Shown: positions 22,046-35,655 of the stretch, one piece after another
Layout: the number at the start of each line of letters is the position of its first letter
Position numbering within the stretch: position 1 is the stretch's first letter
Origin: Podocnemis expansa
Lineage: Eukaryota; Chordata; Testudines; Podocnemididae
Direction: 5' to 3'
DNA length: 64,000 nt
Assembly: GCA_007922195.1 (NCBI GenBank)
Contig: ML682005.1
Span: 31,264,672-31,328,671 of the forward strand
Made by a program: the position numbers and the translations under genes
The notes under the pieces: model-generated
What the model was told of the DNA's origin: nothing
The model's input: only the letters and a program-made list of their open reading frames with translations
Databases searched by the model: none

Positions 22046-24425
22046 ATACACACTCGTTGCATTGGCCAACAGAAGAGTCCACATCCATTTGACTTTACTT
22101 CTCCTTTTGCATTTCTGTCATTGTACAAAAAATTAGACTCAATACCTCCCTCGCTGAGGTTGATTCCTTTAAAAACATAGAGGATATTTTTGTACTTAAA
22201 ATTTATTTTCACATTAGTGACTTATTCCCTTTAAATATCAGATCTAAAAATATAATGGAGTTTTTGCTCTTCAGAGATCCCAAGACTTGTAAATTATCCA
22301 TTTTTCTTGAGAGTTTCTTTGGAGACAATTTTGTTGAGGGGTATTTATTATTCATTTGTTGGGGGTATTTATTATTCATGAGAAAAGGAAAATGTTTAGA
22401 TCGGAATCAAAATATAATCAATATGACTGTTCACTTGGGGGGGTAGATCTGTTTGGTTTCCTCAATTTTCTTCTAATTTTTTGTATTAAAATTCTTATGA
22501 TATATTTAAATTTCACTTATGGAATTTGCAGAAGACAATACATTCTCTCCAACAACAAGGGCAAAGTCTATCTGATGCACAGACCATTAAATGTCCAGGA
22601 AACACCTGAGAAGAAAAACAGACCATCCAAATAACAAGGATAATGTCTCATAAAAAATTTGACTCTGATTTTCTTCCATATGCATGCTATAGTCCCAATT
22701 CTGCAACCACATATTGGTGTGTACATGAGAATAGTCCAAATGATTACATGCATCGAATTACTTACGTACACAAGAATTGGGTCTACTGTATTGTTTATAT
22801 GTAAAGGCAATAAAAAATCAGAAATCAAATGGCGGTTTTGCCTGAAGAAGGACTGTTGGACTATATGGTGTTTATGCTATTCATGTGTGTCTGTGTGGAT
22901 GTGTATAAAATAATCCAATCCCAGTTAATACACACATTAATTTTCAATGGCCAGAGTTTTGACTGTTGTAATCAAAATTTCATTCTTCTTGAAAAATAAA
23001 TTTCAAGAAGGACTTGCCCAAGACACCGAAGTTAATTTTAAGAAATTATTTAGGCCTGATCACAGATTCCTGGCACCCAGACTCTCATTGACTTCAGTGG
23101 GAGTTGGCGGAAATTAATTAACTTTAATGGAGCTCTAACAGTGACACCAAAGGAGGGTTTGCCTCTATCTGTTATCACTGCAGAGGATCCCTGAAGCAGG
23201 TCTTTGATATTTTTGCGCATGTTCTGTGTCACTATGTTTTCAGAGTATTTGAATAAAATGCATTTTCAAGTCTCAATGCTCAGCTGCATCCTTTTGGATT
23301 TTTTGTAATCCTTAAACATGAAAAAGATTGTAAAGCTCTATGTTATGCAATGGTAAGAATTAAAAAAAAAAAATTAAAAAAGGAGGAAACTTGATTATTT
23401 TTAAACTTAAAAATCAAGCAAATTTTATCTATGGTTTCACTACATATGATGTGAACTTCTTTAGTATATTGATGCATATCAAAATAACTTCTAATTCTTG
23501 CAGGTTCATTTCCTGTAGATACTAGTATTTCATTTACCACTGCAGCCTTACAACTTTTGGAATAGACATATTCTACAGCTGTGTGCTCTCTCTTGCATTT
23601 AAACAATGAAGAGATTTAAAATATAAGTTAAAACAAATAAAAATTTTCATTCAAGAATTTAGAACAACTTCTTTGGTTTTTTTTTTAAATCAGTAAAACT
23701 GTGTTGAATTCTGATCTTGTTGACTTCACTAGACTTGCACTGGTGTCAGTGGAAAAACTAATTTGCTGCATAAATTTTCTTCCTGTGACCTCTTTTAAAT
23801 GGAAAGTGCTAGATGCATCATCCTTCCCCATTTGATCTCTCTTCACCTCCCAGGATGATTTTAATGTATTATACTTTTCTGTGTTTCTGGAGGTGAGTGA
23901 GATCTACTCTCTTGTGTAAGGATCTACAGAATGGAACCCAAATAAACCATAATATGTTAAGGATGAAGACCAGGCTTTCTACTTCTCTGAGAAGGGTCAT
24001 GAACATCTGTAGTTCTATACAAATAACATTTTATGAACTTTGCAGCTTAGGATCATGTTTATAATTTTCTTTCATAAAAATATGGTGTATGTCATCTCTA
24101 CTTCTTGAATAGTGAGGAAAGAAATTTAATATAAAAAGATGAAAATCTATTGTCTTTCCTAAAGAAACTCTTTAGTTCTAACCTCTACTCTCCAACCCCA
24201 TTACACAACATAGAGCTTACTACAATGAATAGTCCCATTTTGGGTGGATAATGATAGTAAGTATTATATCCAGCAGTCAGGACCTGATTAACATTTGTAT
24301 TAAAGCCATTTAAATCAACCACCGTTGCACTAACCCATTTACATCTGTGTGCTGCTTACAGAAGATAGGCAATAAAGAATAAAATTGAAAGTGTTTAGAA
24401 GAGTCAAGGGCTGTTGTCTTCCATA
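22046..24425. other. Unassigned AT-rich DNA with a short tandem duplication
   Basis: GGGTATTTATTATTCAT occurs twice within 22336-22380. The rest has no recognisable gene or element. Confidence 0.45.
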
Positions 24426-25101
24426 GTGTATGTCTACAGTATGGGGGTCAGTTGATTTACGGAGGCTTAAGTTGACTTAAGCAAAGCCCTGGCCACATCT
24501 GGAGTTCATTAAGTCAACTTAAGGGCTTCCTTAAGTTGACTTAATAACTCCTACCCTTAAAGTCGACTTTAATGGTTAAGTCAACTTTATTAAGTTGACT
24601 TAATACAATGTGGACATTAAAATCGACTTAATAAAATCGATTTAGTCCTTTATAAAGTCAACCTAATACAATGTGGCCTTATTAAGTTGACTTAATAAGG
24701 TCTGCTCAAAGTCAACTTTAAGTAGACCTTATTAAGTCGACTTAACGGAGCCCTGTAGTGTAGACCATGCTTGTCCAACACATGGTGCAGGGACCAGAAT
24801 CTAGCTCACCAAGGGCTTTTATCTGACCTACTGAGTGCTGCCACAAGAGCCTGGGAGAGCAGGGGCTGGCCAGCACTATCTGGAATACTCCATATTGCTA
24901 CATCAAGTGTGCAGGCAGACATTGAAAATTTAAGCAATGACAAATACCACACTAATCATTATTTTATTAAAGTTTATTAATAAAGATCAATGTTTATGTC
25001 TTATCTATCAAAAATTTTCTCACTGACCCCCTAACTGAGAAAAGAATTGCAATGTGGTCCTTCACCCAAAAAGGTTGGACACCCCTGGTGTAGACATAGC
25101 G
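24426..25101. mobile_element. Harbinger-type MITE of GTCGAC palindromes, interrupted by hAT
   Basis: It starts GTATGTCTACAG and ends GTGTAGACATAGC. The arms are arrays of TTAAGTCGACTTAA-like words and their TTAAGTTGACTTAA decay forms. The right terminus is split by the hAT copy at 24766-25087. Without that insertion the MITE is about 345 bp. Confidence 0.75.
24766..25087. mobile_element. hAT-type element nested in a MITE, perfect 8-bp TSD
   Basis: The ends are CATGCTTGTCCAACACATGG and AAGGTTGGACACCCCTG (an imperfect inverted pair of the CAGGGGTGTCCAACC type). It is flanked by GTGTAGAC at 24758-24765 and 25088-25095, a word that is itself the terminus of the host MITE. 322 bp, non-coding. Confidence 0.85.
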
Positions 25102-27989
25102 ATGGAGACTGAGACTGTATCTTGTAGTGTATTGTTTTGGCTGTAATGGCCTAAGAATTGTTTCATGTTACCTCAAGATAACTGAGGTATGTTCTGAGTA
25201 TGCTTAAAATTAATAGTTGTCAGACTTAAATTTTATTTAAAACTGCATTTAAATCCAACTGAAAGAGGGAGAGTTATGTGAATAAATACCATTATTTGTG
25301 TGTAAAACCTGCCATTGATTCATATAACTCATCATTGCCTGCTTTGAACCTTTAATCCCTAAGGACTTTTTAGAGCTATTAGAGTCCTTTTCGAGTAAGT
25401 CATGATTTATATCAGCTCCCTTCCTTCCCTCCCAAAAAAACCCCAACAAAAGAAAATGACACCCAAACAAAAATCTGTCATATAAAGGAAATCATGTTAA
25501 AATAATATTAGAGTTTAAACTGGGTCCAAAGATGCAAAAGGTTAGGCAAAGCATAAAGAGCAGACTTTAGTCTTTCCACCCTTGTTCACTCTGAGTTTAT
25601 AAATTACAGTAGATTAACTGCATAAATCTTTTTTGCATTAATAAGAAAAAAGTGTGCCTCCACCCAAAAAAACCTCATGACTTTTTACATTTTTATTGAA
25701 ATGGTAATGACTTTTTTGTCACTATCATGATCTTGCTGGTTCCTAATCAGTATAACATGGAAGTATGGAATACAAAGAACCACTTTGTTCTTTTCTGTCA
25801 GTTCAAGTTGTTTATTCTATGCACTGAGTCTGATTCATCATTGCCTTGTGATTTGTGCAGTTACCCATGTTCAAAGTGTGTGCAAAATGCTATGGATCTA
25901 ATAGTGTGCTGTGAATTTTGGCCTTTTTTTACTTGTGTAAAGCTGCCTGGTATCCAGTGTAACCACAGACAGGAAGATTCCTCCTCTTAACAGCAGCAGC
26001 ATCAGATGCCATAATGTCATCAAAATGGATCCTTCTCCATCTTCTGCCTGTAGCTGGTACAAGGAGTGTGTCTGGTTGAGGGATAACAGGATTTGCCCTG
26101 GAAATACCTAGCTGTTCTAATAGCCCTTTGGGGCTCTGTAATCTTAAAGAAGCTCAAGTCCAAATTTCATCATTGTCCAGGGGACAACCATAATGAGCCA
26201 AACAAATTCCTGAACTGATTATGAATTGATCATGGGAAGTTATGAGTTGGCCCAGTTCATCCTTCTACCCCAGAAAACCTGAGGGGCATTTGCAAGGGGC
26301 TCTCATAAATATCCCACAATGTTATCTTTGGATGAATGGGGATGCACCAGAAGTTAGGACCATTCACTCAGATGACCTGTGTTCAAATACTTTGGAACTG
26401 TATTATTAATAATATGTTTCCTGTTGATATTGCTGAATGAGTGAGTGCTTATCAATGAGTTAGGGTACAAATTTTCAGATGTTTTAAAGTCATTAATGTT
26501 TCTCTTAAGCTTAGCTTAACTCTTCTTTGGGGGGAAAACAAGGACCCTTTTTTTTTTAACATTGCTATCCAGTAGGAAGCTTTTTATCTGCTTATAAGCA
26601 TCAATTCTGAATCCTTTTGTCACGTAAATATTGAAAGGTATTGAGTTGAACTCTGACCTCAGTTAGACTGCTGTTAAATCAGGAGGGACTTCTGAAAGGA
26701 ATTATCACTATAAAACCACTGTAAGATTCCAAACAGTCCTCAGTACACAGGAGTCATCATGAAAATGAATTAGAGTAGTTACTTTGGCTATAAAATAGAT
26801 TTTATTCTGATCTGGGGACAGTGTTTTTTATGGACTATCCAAAAGGTTATAACGTTGGGGTTTAGAGCCATACTATGTGTTTTTCTAATTTAACTAGTAA
26901 AATACATACTCTGGTTTATTATGCCCTATGCTTGAACTGTGTGGCTTTTGTTTCTTTTGAATGGAATGGGCTATAATGTAACTTAATTCAGTACTTGAGA
27001 CTGCTACAGAAATTACATCAATGCAGTGGATGTTGACATCTGTTCTGAGAAAGATGTGACCTAGCTTGCTCCTCTGAGACACATTAAATAGTTCTTTTCA
27101 CTGTTTTTAATAATCCTTGGATGTATCAGCTTTTCCTTTGCTTTTCTTTCCAGTGTTCTCTGGGAATGGATCTCAGCACTGAGGGCGTCAGAGTTTTGTT
27201 TTTCACATCTTGTTAATGCTTTTCTGTAGATTGACTAGCATGATTTGCCCTGAGGGTGGCAGGGAGGAATAATTTGACATGCATCCAATGCATCCAAGAA
27301 TCAAATGCAGTAGAATTTCAGGGAGCCCATATCACATTAGCCAGGGGAGCAAAGGTTCTGTTTGCTGCTACCATAATGTTTATCTGTCAAGGCAGGCAGC
27401 TCAGCTATCAATGTTACTTCTAATCAAATATTTTTGTATGAATTACTTTTGAAAAGAATTTTTAACCTTACTCTTGTGGTGAGTGTATAATTATTTGGTT
27501 CATCACAAAGGAATCAAGTAGCTGGGTTTTCTGGAATGACAATTCAATTGTTTATGTAAAAGTGCACTTTGTATGTTAGGTGTTGTCAAAGGTTTCATAA
27601 ACTGTCACAATTAATTGTAGACTTCAGACTAAGTAGGTGTCCAGATATCATTCTGAATGTGGGGCACCTGCATGTATATGTCAAGTAAAAACAAAATAGC
27701 TGCCTCTTCTCCCTACTGCTTATAAAAATTCTACGGGCATTACACACTTTCCACATCTTTTTATTACACAGTAATGTCTATTCATGCAACATCATGGTTG
27801 TGCCTGCCACCTTAGAGAACGAATATTAGTGGCTTGCCTTGAAGAATTCACAAGCCTAAAATTAATCCTTAAACTTAATCCTAAAATCCTTCCTTTGTTA
27901 CTGATCACTGAATTCACCAGAACTATTTCCATGCACAAGGCAAATATCAGACCCTGAGGCAGGACTCTCATCAAAGTTCAATTAGTCAG
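25102..27989. other. Unassigned DNA
   Basis: About 2.9 kb with only short frames. No repeat or gene is recognised on either strand. Confidence 0.4.
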
Positions 27990-28610
27990 TAGTCCATATT
28001 TAGAGCCAGGAGGAACATTGTGATAATCTAATGGCACTGCCAACATAATACTAACCCCAGAATTTCACCAATTGATTAAACTCATAACTTTTGGTTGGGC
28101 TCTAGCATCTCTCTTAGGACATGACCAGTCTTGCTTAGTATCAGCAACTGGGAGACAGTGTGGCCTAGTGAAGGAGTACCAGACTAGGAATCAGAAGGCT
28201 CGAGCTTAATTGCCAGCTCTGTCACTAGCCTGACTGGGGAAACTCACTTCACTTCTGGGCCTTGATTTTCCTATCTATAAATACAGATAATGAGGTATTT
28301 TGAAAGCTCTTTGTGAAAACAACAGTAATTACAGTTAAGCTTTGCTCTTGTTACCGCTACTGATTTAAAGACTTCAGGTGACAGAGAATCCATCACATAC
28401 CTAGTTAAAATGTTCCATTGGTTAATTGTTCTTACTTAAAAGCATGCATCTTATTTTGAGCCTGAATTTGTTGAGTTTCTACTCCCAGCCACTGTATGTT
28501 ATGACTTTGTTTAAGATTAAAGAGTCCTCTAGTATCAGTAATCTTCTTATTTAAGAGTCTATAGTGGATAATCAAGTGATCTCTTATCTTTATCTTGAAT
28601 AAAGGTAAGT
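27990..28610 (-). repeat. CR1/L3-type LINE 3' region, split by a SINE
   Basis: Plus-strand blocks AGCCAGGAGGAACATTGTGA (before the SINE) and AGAATCCATCACATACCTAG, 'AATGTTCCATTGGTTAATTG' and 'CTCCCAGCCACTGTATGTTA' (after it) are collinear with the reverse complement of an amniote CR1 tail. Confidence 0.7.
28147..28340 (+). repeat. tRNA-derived SINE inserted in CR1
   Basis: CAGTGTGGCCTAGTGAAGGA (A-box region), AAGGCTCGAGCTTAATTGCC (B-box region), CCAGCTCTGTCACTAGCCTG, GGGCCTTGATTTTCCTATCT and TTTGAAAGCTCTTTGTGAAA follow the full order of the cryptodire tRNA-Lys SINE. It breaks the surrounding CR1 and is therefore younger than it. Confidence 0.8.
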
Positions 28611-29460
28611 TATTAAATATCTTTAAAAATCAATGGGAATTCTTGAATAAGCACTGTGAGACTGGGCTCTTAGTAAACAAGTGGTGGAGAGAAAGTTTCA
28701 TTTTGTGCTGGATACAAAGTGTATATGTGTTTGGGAAGAGACAGGAGAGGAACGTATGAGTGGAGACATGGAAGATGAGTTACAACAACAGACAGCAAGG
28801 AAGTATCATGTTGTATGCTTAATGAGATATCCATACCTTCAGATTTTTAAAAATTAATATTAAATAGTGGAAACTGGCAGCATCCAAGGTGAAAGCTGGG
28901 AGTACAGGGACAATGAGCATTGCTAGTTAATAGAGGGAGCTGAGAGGTTGTAAGAAGTAGAAGCACAATTAAGAAAATCCTATCTGCAAGTTACCGATCA
29001 CTGATAGAAGAATATTAATCTGATAGAAGAATATGGTTAGTTTAGGTTTTCTTACTGAAAATCAGAAGTCTCAAAGATTCTCCAGTAGATGCAACATGGT
29101 AACCTAATGTTACATGATTTTAATTTAAAAACAATTGATTTCCTTAAATATTAAGATGTGGAATATGTGGGAAGCCTGTGTGCGTTTGAGTGGGGAAGGA
29201 CACCAGTCAAACCATGATTAGTCTGAGTTTACTATGCATGAAAACTGGTAGTATGTATAGTTTCTCCTGGCAAAGATTTTCAAAAGTCATTAGTGATTTG
29301 GGGGGTACTGAATTTTTTGGACCACACAACTTGAGACACCATGATGGGAACTATCGTGCAGAAAGTGTCCTCTGAAGAGCAGGTCCATTTAAGGTGTTTC
29401 AAGTGGAAGTAGCCAAAAATCACAAGTCTAAAATTTTTCGCTGTGTTTTGTTCTGAGGAT
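28611..29460. other. Unassigned DNA
   Basis: A small direct repeat (CTGATAGAAGAATAT twice near 29000-29035) is the only structure seen. Confidence 0.4.
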
Positions 29461-29471
29461 AACTCTCCTAA

Positions 29472-29618
29472 CGACTCCTTAGTCCTGTGGCACTTAAAGA
29501 TGAACAAATTTATTTATTGCATGATAAATAAATGTGATAAATAAATTTGTTCATCTCTAAGTGCCAAAGAACTCCTTGCTTCTTTTGCTGAACTAGACTA
29601 ACACAGCTACACCTTTGG
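29472..29618 (+). mobile_element. Penelope-like hairpin copy, 11-bp TSD
   Basis: A headless inverted body (GACTCCTTAGTCCTGTGGCA … ATTTATTTATTGCATG) is followed by a forward body and head ending ACACCTTTGG. It is flanked by AACTCTCCTAA at 29461-29471 and 29619-29629. Confidence 0.7.
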
Positions 29619-29656
29619 AACTCTCCTAATGTCAGTAATGTGCCTAAATGGGGAGG

Positions 29657-29826
29657 AGTTCTGTGTCACTTAAAGACAAACAAATTTATTTATTGCATGA
29701 GCTTTCATGGGAAGTGGGATTTTCTCCCACGAAAGCTGATGCAATCAATAAATTTGTTAGTCTTTAAGTGACACAGGACTCCTTGTTTGTTTTAGTGAAC
29801 GAGACTAACATGGCTACCTCTTTGGA
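29657..29826 (+). mobile_element. Penelope-like hairpin copy, 12-bp TSD
   Basis: It has a headless inverted body, then a forward body with the head at the right (TAACATGGCTACCTCTTTGG). It is flanked by TAAATGGGGAGG at 29645-29656 and 29827-29838. Confidence 0.72.
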
Positions 29827-30257
29827 TAAATGGGGAGGGAGGCAGACAGAAAAGTTTTCAGGGGCAGACTTGCTGTTGCATACCAAAAAGCATCTTTCCA
29901 AAAGGCATAGTGAGGATTCCTCTGGACTGCACTACTGCTCTGAGGCATTATGACAGGAGACTCAATGGGCCAGATCCTTTGATGGTGTAATTTTTCATGC
30001 TGATTTCAAATGAGTCATGACACCACTTAAAGGGATCTGACCTCTGATGACTCACAATGGTGGCATGCAGCTCCTCGGTAAATCTTTGTCATAGGCAGTA
30101 TTGGAAGTATTAAAATCTTGCTTTAACTGAATAACCCCAATATTACAAAACTGCATTATTTTATATTCCTTTGAAAATACACTTTTCTTTGTCTTGTTTT
30201 GAGCATCAGTAATTTGTTGTCTGAGTGTCTTGCATAGAAGATATTCAGTTCTAAAGA

Positions 30258-30402
30258 AACAAGGAGTCCTGAGGCACTTTTAAAGATTAACAAATTTATT
30301 TCATGAGCTTTCATGGGAGAAAAATCCTACTTTGTCAGAGGTTTGCCACAAGATTCCTTGTTTGTTTTGTTGAACTAGACTAACATGGCTACCCCTTTGA
30401 AA
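30258..30402 (+). mobile_element. Penelope-like hairpin copy, 12-bp TSD
   Basis: It starts AACAAGGAGTCCTGAGGC, has a shortened centre, and ends with the head CTACCCCTTTGAAA. It is flanked by CAGTTCTAAAGA at 30246-30257 and 30403-30414. Confidence 0.72.
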
Positions 30403-30518
30403 CAGTTCTAAAGAGCTGACCCTTTTCCTTAAGGGTCTATATTTTTATTTTTTTTCAGTTTGCTCACAATTTTTGAGCTATGCAGTAGATTGTTTCTCAC
30501 ACCTCTAACCATTTAAAG

Positions 30519-30710
30519 CAGGGGTCTCAAACACGCGGCCCCTAAAGCTCTTTCCTGCGGCCCGCATTGACACGATCATTACTGATATTTGCAATATCAT
30601 TGCATGGAAATGTTTCAGTTGTGCGGCCCTTGGGTTACCACAGTAATCCTCACGTGGCCGTCTGCTAATCCTCATGCGGCCCTAGCGGTGATTTGAGTTT
30701 GAGACCCCTG
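30519..30710. mobile_element. hAT-type MITE with perfect 8-bp TSD
   Basis: The ends are CAGGGGTCTCAAACACGCGG and GAGTTTGAGACCCCTG. It is flanked by ATTTAAAG at 30511-30518 and 30711-30718. Repeated GCGGCCC words lie inside. It is less decayed at CpG sites than the 1893-2059 copy of the same family. Confidence 0.88.
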
Positions 30711-30718
30711 ATTTAAAG

Positions 30719-31472
30719 TATTACACATTTTTTGTTAATGGTGTTCAGCAGCCATTTCTATGATGTATATTACAGTAGTACCCAAATAAGCCAGAGATAC
30801 AGTGGGAAAGAGTCCTTGGCCCAGGATATTTAAAACCTAAGAAATGCAGTAGGCACAGGCAAGAGGAAATGTCAAGGTTTCATTCAGATACCCCAATTCT
30901 AAAAAAGACTTTTGTGCATGCTTACTTTTATGCACTGTGACCAATCCACTGAAATCAATAGTACATAAAATTAAGCACATGCAATAATATTTATAGGATT
31001 ACTGTCATAATATGCAGCTCAAAAAGGGGAGAAGAGGAAATAGTGAAGAAAAATATCTAGTTAAGCAATAGTAAATAAGCAAAGTCTTTTTTTTTAAAAA
31101 AAAAACTTCTTTTTATTTTTTTTTTTATTTTGGGTAACTGCCTTGCATTTAAAAAAAAAAAGTTATGGTATTGGTTTTGATTCAGTCTGACCAATGGGAA
31201 TCTTTTTTAAGTTAGTGTGGAGTGGCCTTAATGCTGGAAATAATCCTGTTGGCCAAGACCCCAGTACTCTGCAGATGAGAAAAGGATGCAGGAAATTCTG
31301 TTTACACATGTGTCTGTAGCACTGAGCAGCAAGAGCAGCCCAGCAAGCCCAGAGGGTAAGGGCGTTTGTAATTTGTGGTTTAACTGTTTTAATTTTTATA
31401 TTTTTCTGTTGGGACAGAGTAGGTGTAGTTCTTGCACAGGGATCTGTGGGTGGAAAACAGTCTAGGATATAC

Positions 31473-31509
<37 letters not shown>

Positions 31510-34500
31510 TCATAAATACTGCTGATTTGAAAAAGAAGGGTATTTTGAGTGTGTGAGTAAGTTGTGCTTAGCTATCTTCCTTTTAACTTTTCATTTACCA
31601 CCACTGGGTTATTTCTTATCCTTATCTCATATTAAACATACCTAGTCTTCTTGGATGTATAAAATGTGCCTATTTAACATAACCAGGTAAGAACCTGAAG
31701 TATAAATTTTCACAATACAAGTATTTTCAATTGCTTTTTATAGTCATTAAAAAACTGACTCAGTTATTGTAAATATAGATTGTTTAAGGATTATACTGTT
31801 TCTGTATATATTAATTCAAAACTGCAGTAGGAAAAGGTGGTAATGTTTGAGTCACTTTCTAAGCCTCACTAAATAACTGTAGAAATTTTAATCTCATGGG
31901 AATAGTATTGTTTGAGTTTGCTGCTCACAGTAAATTTTTGTTATGGTTAGCAGGATGTTGTGTAATCAGAAAGAATGTTTCCGATTTAAAATGTGCAACT
32001 AGTGATAGATTTGTGATCTTAATTTCCTTCTGAAAACTGTCTGGATACAAGCAAAAATATTGTCTAAGAAGCAAGAGTTTTCTTTTTATTTTCTTTTTTT
32101 TAACTGTGATATAACAAAACAGAACTATTGAAATGTGGTACATTGGCAAGGGACAAAGATATTCAGCTAGTCTCAGAGTTGAAATGGTAGAATCCCAGAT
32201 GAAATGTGAGTGTGTGGATGACCCATCACAAGGGAGGATCTGAGGGTCAAATTCCTGAACTAACGCAGAACAATTTAATAAATGCATATAGCAGACTGTT
32301 CTAACTGCGTATGTGTAAAAATATCTACCTTAGGTACACTCACGTATCCTTTCATTCTCACTGTTTTCTTCCCCATCATGTAAATTTGCTCCTCACAATA
32401 GTCAGTGCTGATACAAAAACCAGGTCACTTTTTTGCTGTAATGTAACTTACACTAGAAATACTTAGTATTTGTAAAGAATATTACAGTTGTTTGCATAGT
32501 GCACTAAAGATGTAAAGCACTATATAAATGATAAGTATTACGAATGGAACCAGTTGTATGTTTTTTTTACATACTCAGACCTTTCAGTGAACACAGTGGG
32601 AGTTCAATGAATGCAAGGAACAAAATATCAGGCTTATTAGCCATCTTTGTATTTACCTATCTAACTTTAATCCAGTGCTATTAAATTATTTCTTTTTGCA
32701 GTTTACTCATATGTTGTTTCTTGTATTTATTAAAAAATTAGGGACTCTAATTCAGTTGATGTTGAAATCAGTTAATCTGTTGTTCTTTACCTCAATAGAT
32801 GGGTGTAAGAGTCTTTTAGTAAATTAGCAAACATTGTTAAAATTTTTAATCAGCCCCTCAAGTGCATGCAACACTTCATGAATCAGAGTAAGAGATGTTC
32901 CCTGCCCTAAAGAGTTTGCTGACCTGTGGTCACAATGAGAAGATTCCCTTAGTGATCTCCTCTCCTAAACAGAAGTAGACATGTGGATTAGTGCAAGGAT
33001 ACTGCTGGAAAATGCTGACTTCTTAATGACAACTCATTTTTATGAAAAAATATCCAAGTGTAATTTGGTTCATGTCCAATAATTTCAGTTGTGAGTTGCC
33101 TACTAATTTGTTGTGGCAACCCAACTATGCGTTGCTTTTAAATATCATTTTAAATATTGCTCTTAGCTCATTTCCATATGCCTTAAATCAGTGTAAATTC
33201 ATTTATTGATTACTAATCATAAATGAAATAGCTGGCAGATTAGTACAATTTATAAATGCTTATACGATGTCATCTTGTCAAAAACAAATCTGCCAATATC
33301 CTCAAGTTTAGTGCACTTCTCATGACTTTCTTTTCTTTGTAAGCTATGTGGACACAACATAGTTTCTTTGAACATGTGTATTGCAATTTGGGAATATATT
33401 GGATTTAATTCAAACCCACTTTTCTATCTGTGTAAAGACTGAACTTTCTTAGCCTAACAGAGGGAACTGCACCCCACGAGATTTCACTTGAGGAAGAGGA
33501 CGAGTGGTGCCCTACTAGCTGTTCTGCTAAGGATGGTCAGATATTTAAGTGTCATCAGAATGAGCCCATGGCTGTGTCTCCTCCCTTATTAGCTTTGCCC
33601 TGATGACCTCCAAAGTTTCTATCAATATTGGCTATACAACCTGGGTTATCTGGATAAAAGCCTACATATCTGAGGCTAAAGCAGAACTTGATATGGACCC
33701 AAAACTTGATATGAACCCTTGCTTTAGAGCAGCAACCTGCAAACCCTATTGGTTCATCTGCTGCCTGCTTCAAAATTGTTCAAGTGAAGCTCCCATATCA
33801 CCAGTGTAATACGTATTGCAGTTTTTAAATAATCCCAGGGGAATAAGGGATAGGAATTTTAACTGCACTTGTGATATATCCTATGCTCTGGTAAAGTATA
33901 AAAAGGGGAGGAAGAATCCAAATATGGTATAACAGAGTAATTTTAAGGGTTCATCAAAACTCTAGCAGTCACAAAAAGAGGTTGTCCCCCCCCACACCCC
34001 ATAGGAAGGATTCATACATATCTATATCTATATGGATGATTATATAAAGTATTTTATGAAGTTTCAACTTTCACTTTGTTACAGACTGTAGATTCTTTTT
34101 TTTGAAGTTTTGCTCTTCGCATGCTCTTCCTTGTACTCCTTTTTCCTTCCTCCAATTTTCAACTTCCCCTTTACTGAATACAGATTACGTGAAGTTTTTC
34201 TCAAATAGAAATGTGACTGGTGTCCTATATTTTGTCTATTAGCACTATTAAAAGAGGGCTTCAGTGGATGCTCATCTCAACCCTGTGGTGCATCAACCAA
34301 AACAACTGAAATCTTGACTTCCATTTTTTTCCCAAATAACCCACGTGTGACTGTGCTTTAATAAAACAAATCCTGCTCTAAAAATCATGAAATGTATTTT
34401 CATTCATGCAATTAAACAAAAATAATTGTAACATAGTCTTTCTGTTACTAAACTACATTTTCAAAAGTACACAAGTCCAAGCAAATTGTTCAAGCTTCTA

Positions 34501-35556
34501 AATATAAAAACAACTTCTTTCAGCTATCTCTGAGTTGCAGAAACTGACAGAGTAATTGGTAATACCCTGTCTATTATTCTGTTATATACTTCTTAACAAA
34601 ATGAGATCTTTATAAAGTCATTCAATGTAAAATTACATACTATTCTGTGGGTACTTAATTTAATATTTAATTCTATTTACTTTTTTGCAGAAAGAAACAA
34701 ACCATTCTAAATTTGAAAAATCATATTGAAGACACAGAGCTCTTAAAATGGTTATTACACTTGATATATTCCCCACGCCAGATTGGATATATCTATTTCA
34801 GGATTACTTTCATACTCCAAAAACAAAAGAAAAGTTTTCTGTGCACCACACAGGCCATGCAAAACAATTTGCATTCATTCAGTCATATGCAACTGACAAT
34901 AGTAAGGCTACACAAGCAAACAATAATGATTTCTTTCGGATCATATATATATGACAGACTGTGGTTGTGATTTATTCAGTATCTAAAATAAAGTACATCA
35001 CAGCTGACAATAAGCTATTCCCCAAGACTTGACACCTATATAGATTTATGAAAGCCAATCAGCTAACTCCAGCAAGTGACCTCCAATTATATTGTGCATT
35101 AGTTATCAGTCATGTGCATTTTAACTCCCTTATCCAGGTAACTATTGAAAACAGAGGGCCAGATCCTCGACTGGTGTAGGTTACAATTCAGTTAAAGTTT
35201 GCAGTCCTCTACTGATCTTTCTCAGCTAAAAATCAAGCCACATACAGTGTTTAGAGCACCCACTTAGACCACAGGCTTGTGATAACAATCTAGCTAATAG
35301 ATAAAAACTCAGTGTGTCCAATTTTGACTTATAACAACCAATTTAAAGCATAGCTCTGCTACCTCTAAGAGTTACATAAAACAGACACAAATGAAACACT
35401 TAGGAAAGGAAACATTTATTTCTATTATAGGAAATCCCACACCATTATAAGCCTATCAGAAGGCCCTGAGCTTCTATATAAAAAAGATGGATAAATGGGC
35501 TTTGAAACAACTCTGCGCACTATTGATAGTGAAGTGTTGGAGTCTCATCTTATTCC
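30719..35556. other. Unassigned AT-rich DNA
   Basis: About 4.8 kb without a recognisable gene. Homopolymer A/T tracts lie at about 31087-31161, and a TA/CA tract is listed separately. A possible copy of the 9961-10080 block lies at about 30908-30990. Confidence 0.4.
31468..31510. repeat. (TA)n(CA)n microsatellite
   Basis: Alternating TA followed by alternating AC. Confidence 0.95.
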
Positions 35557-35655
35557 AAAACAAACAAGGAGTCCTGTGGCACTTTTAAAGACTAACAAAT
35601 TTATTTATTGCATGAGCTTTCATCGGAGAAAATCCCACTTGGTCAGATGCTTATC
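35557..35655 (-). mobile_element. Penelope-like body fragment
   Basis: ACAAACAAGGAGTCCTGTGG through CCCACTTGGTCAGATGC. It is headless with no inverted partner, and no certain duplication was found. Confidence 0.6.
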
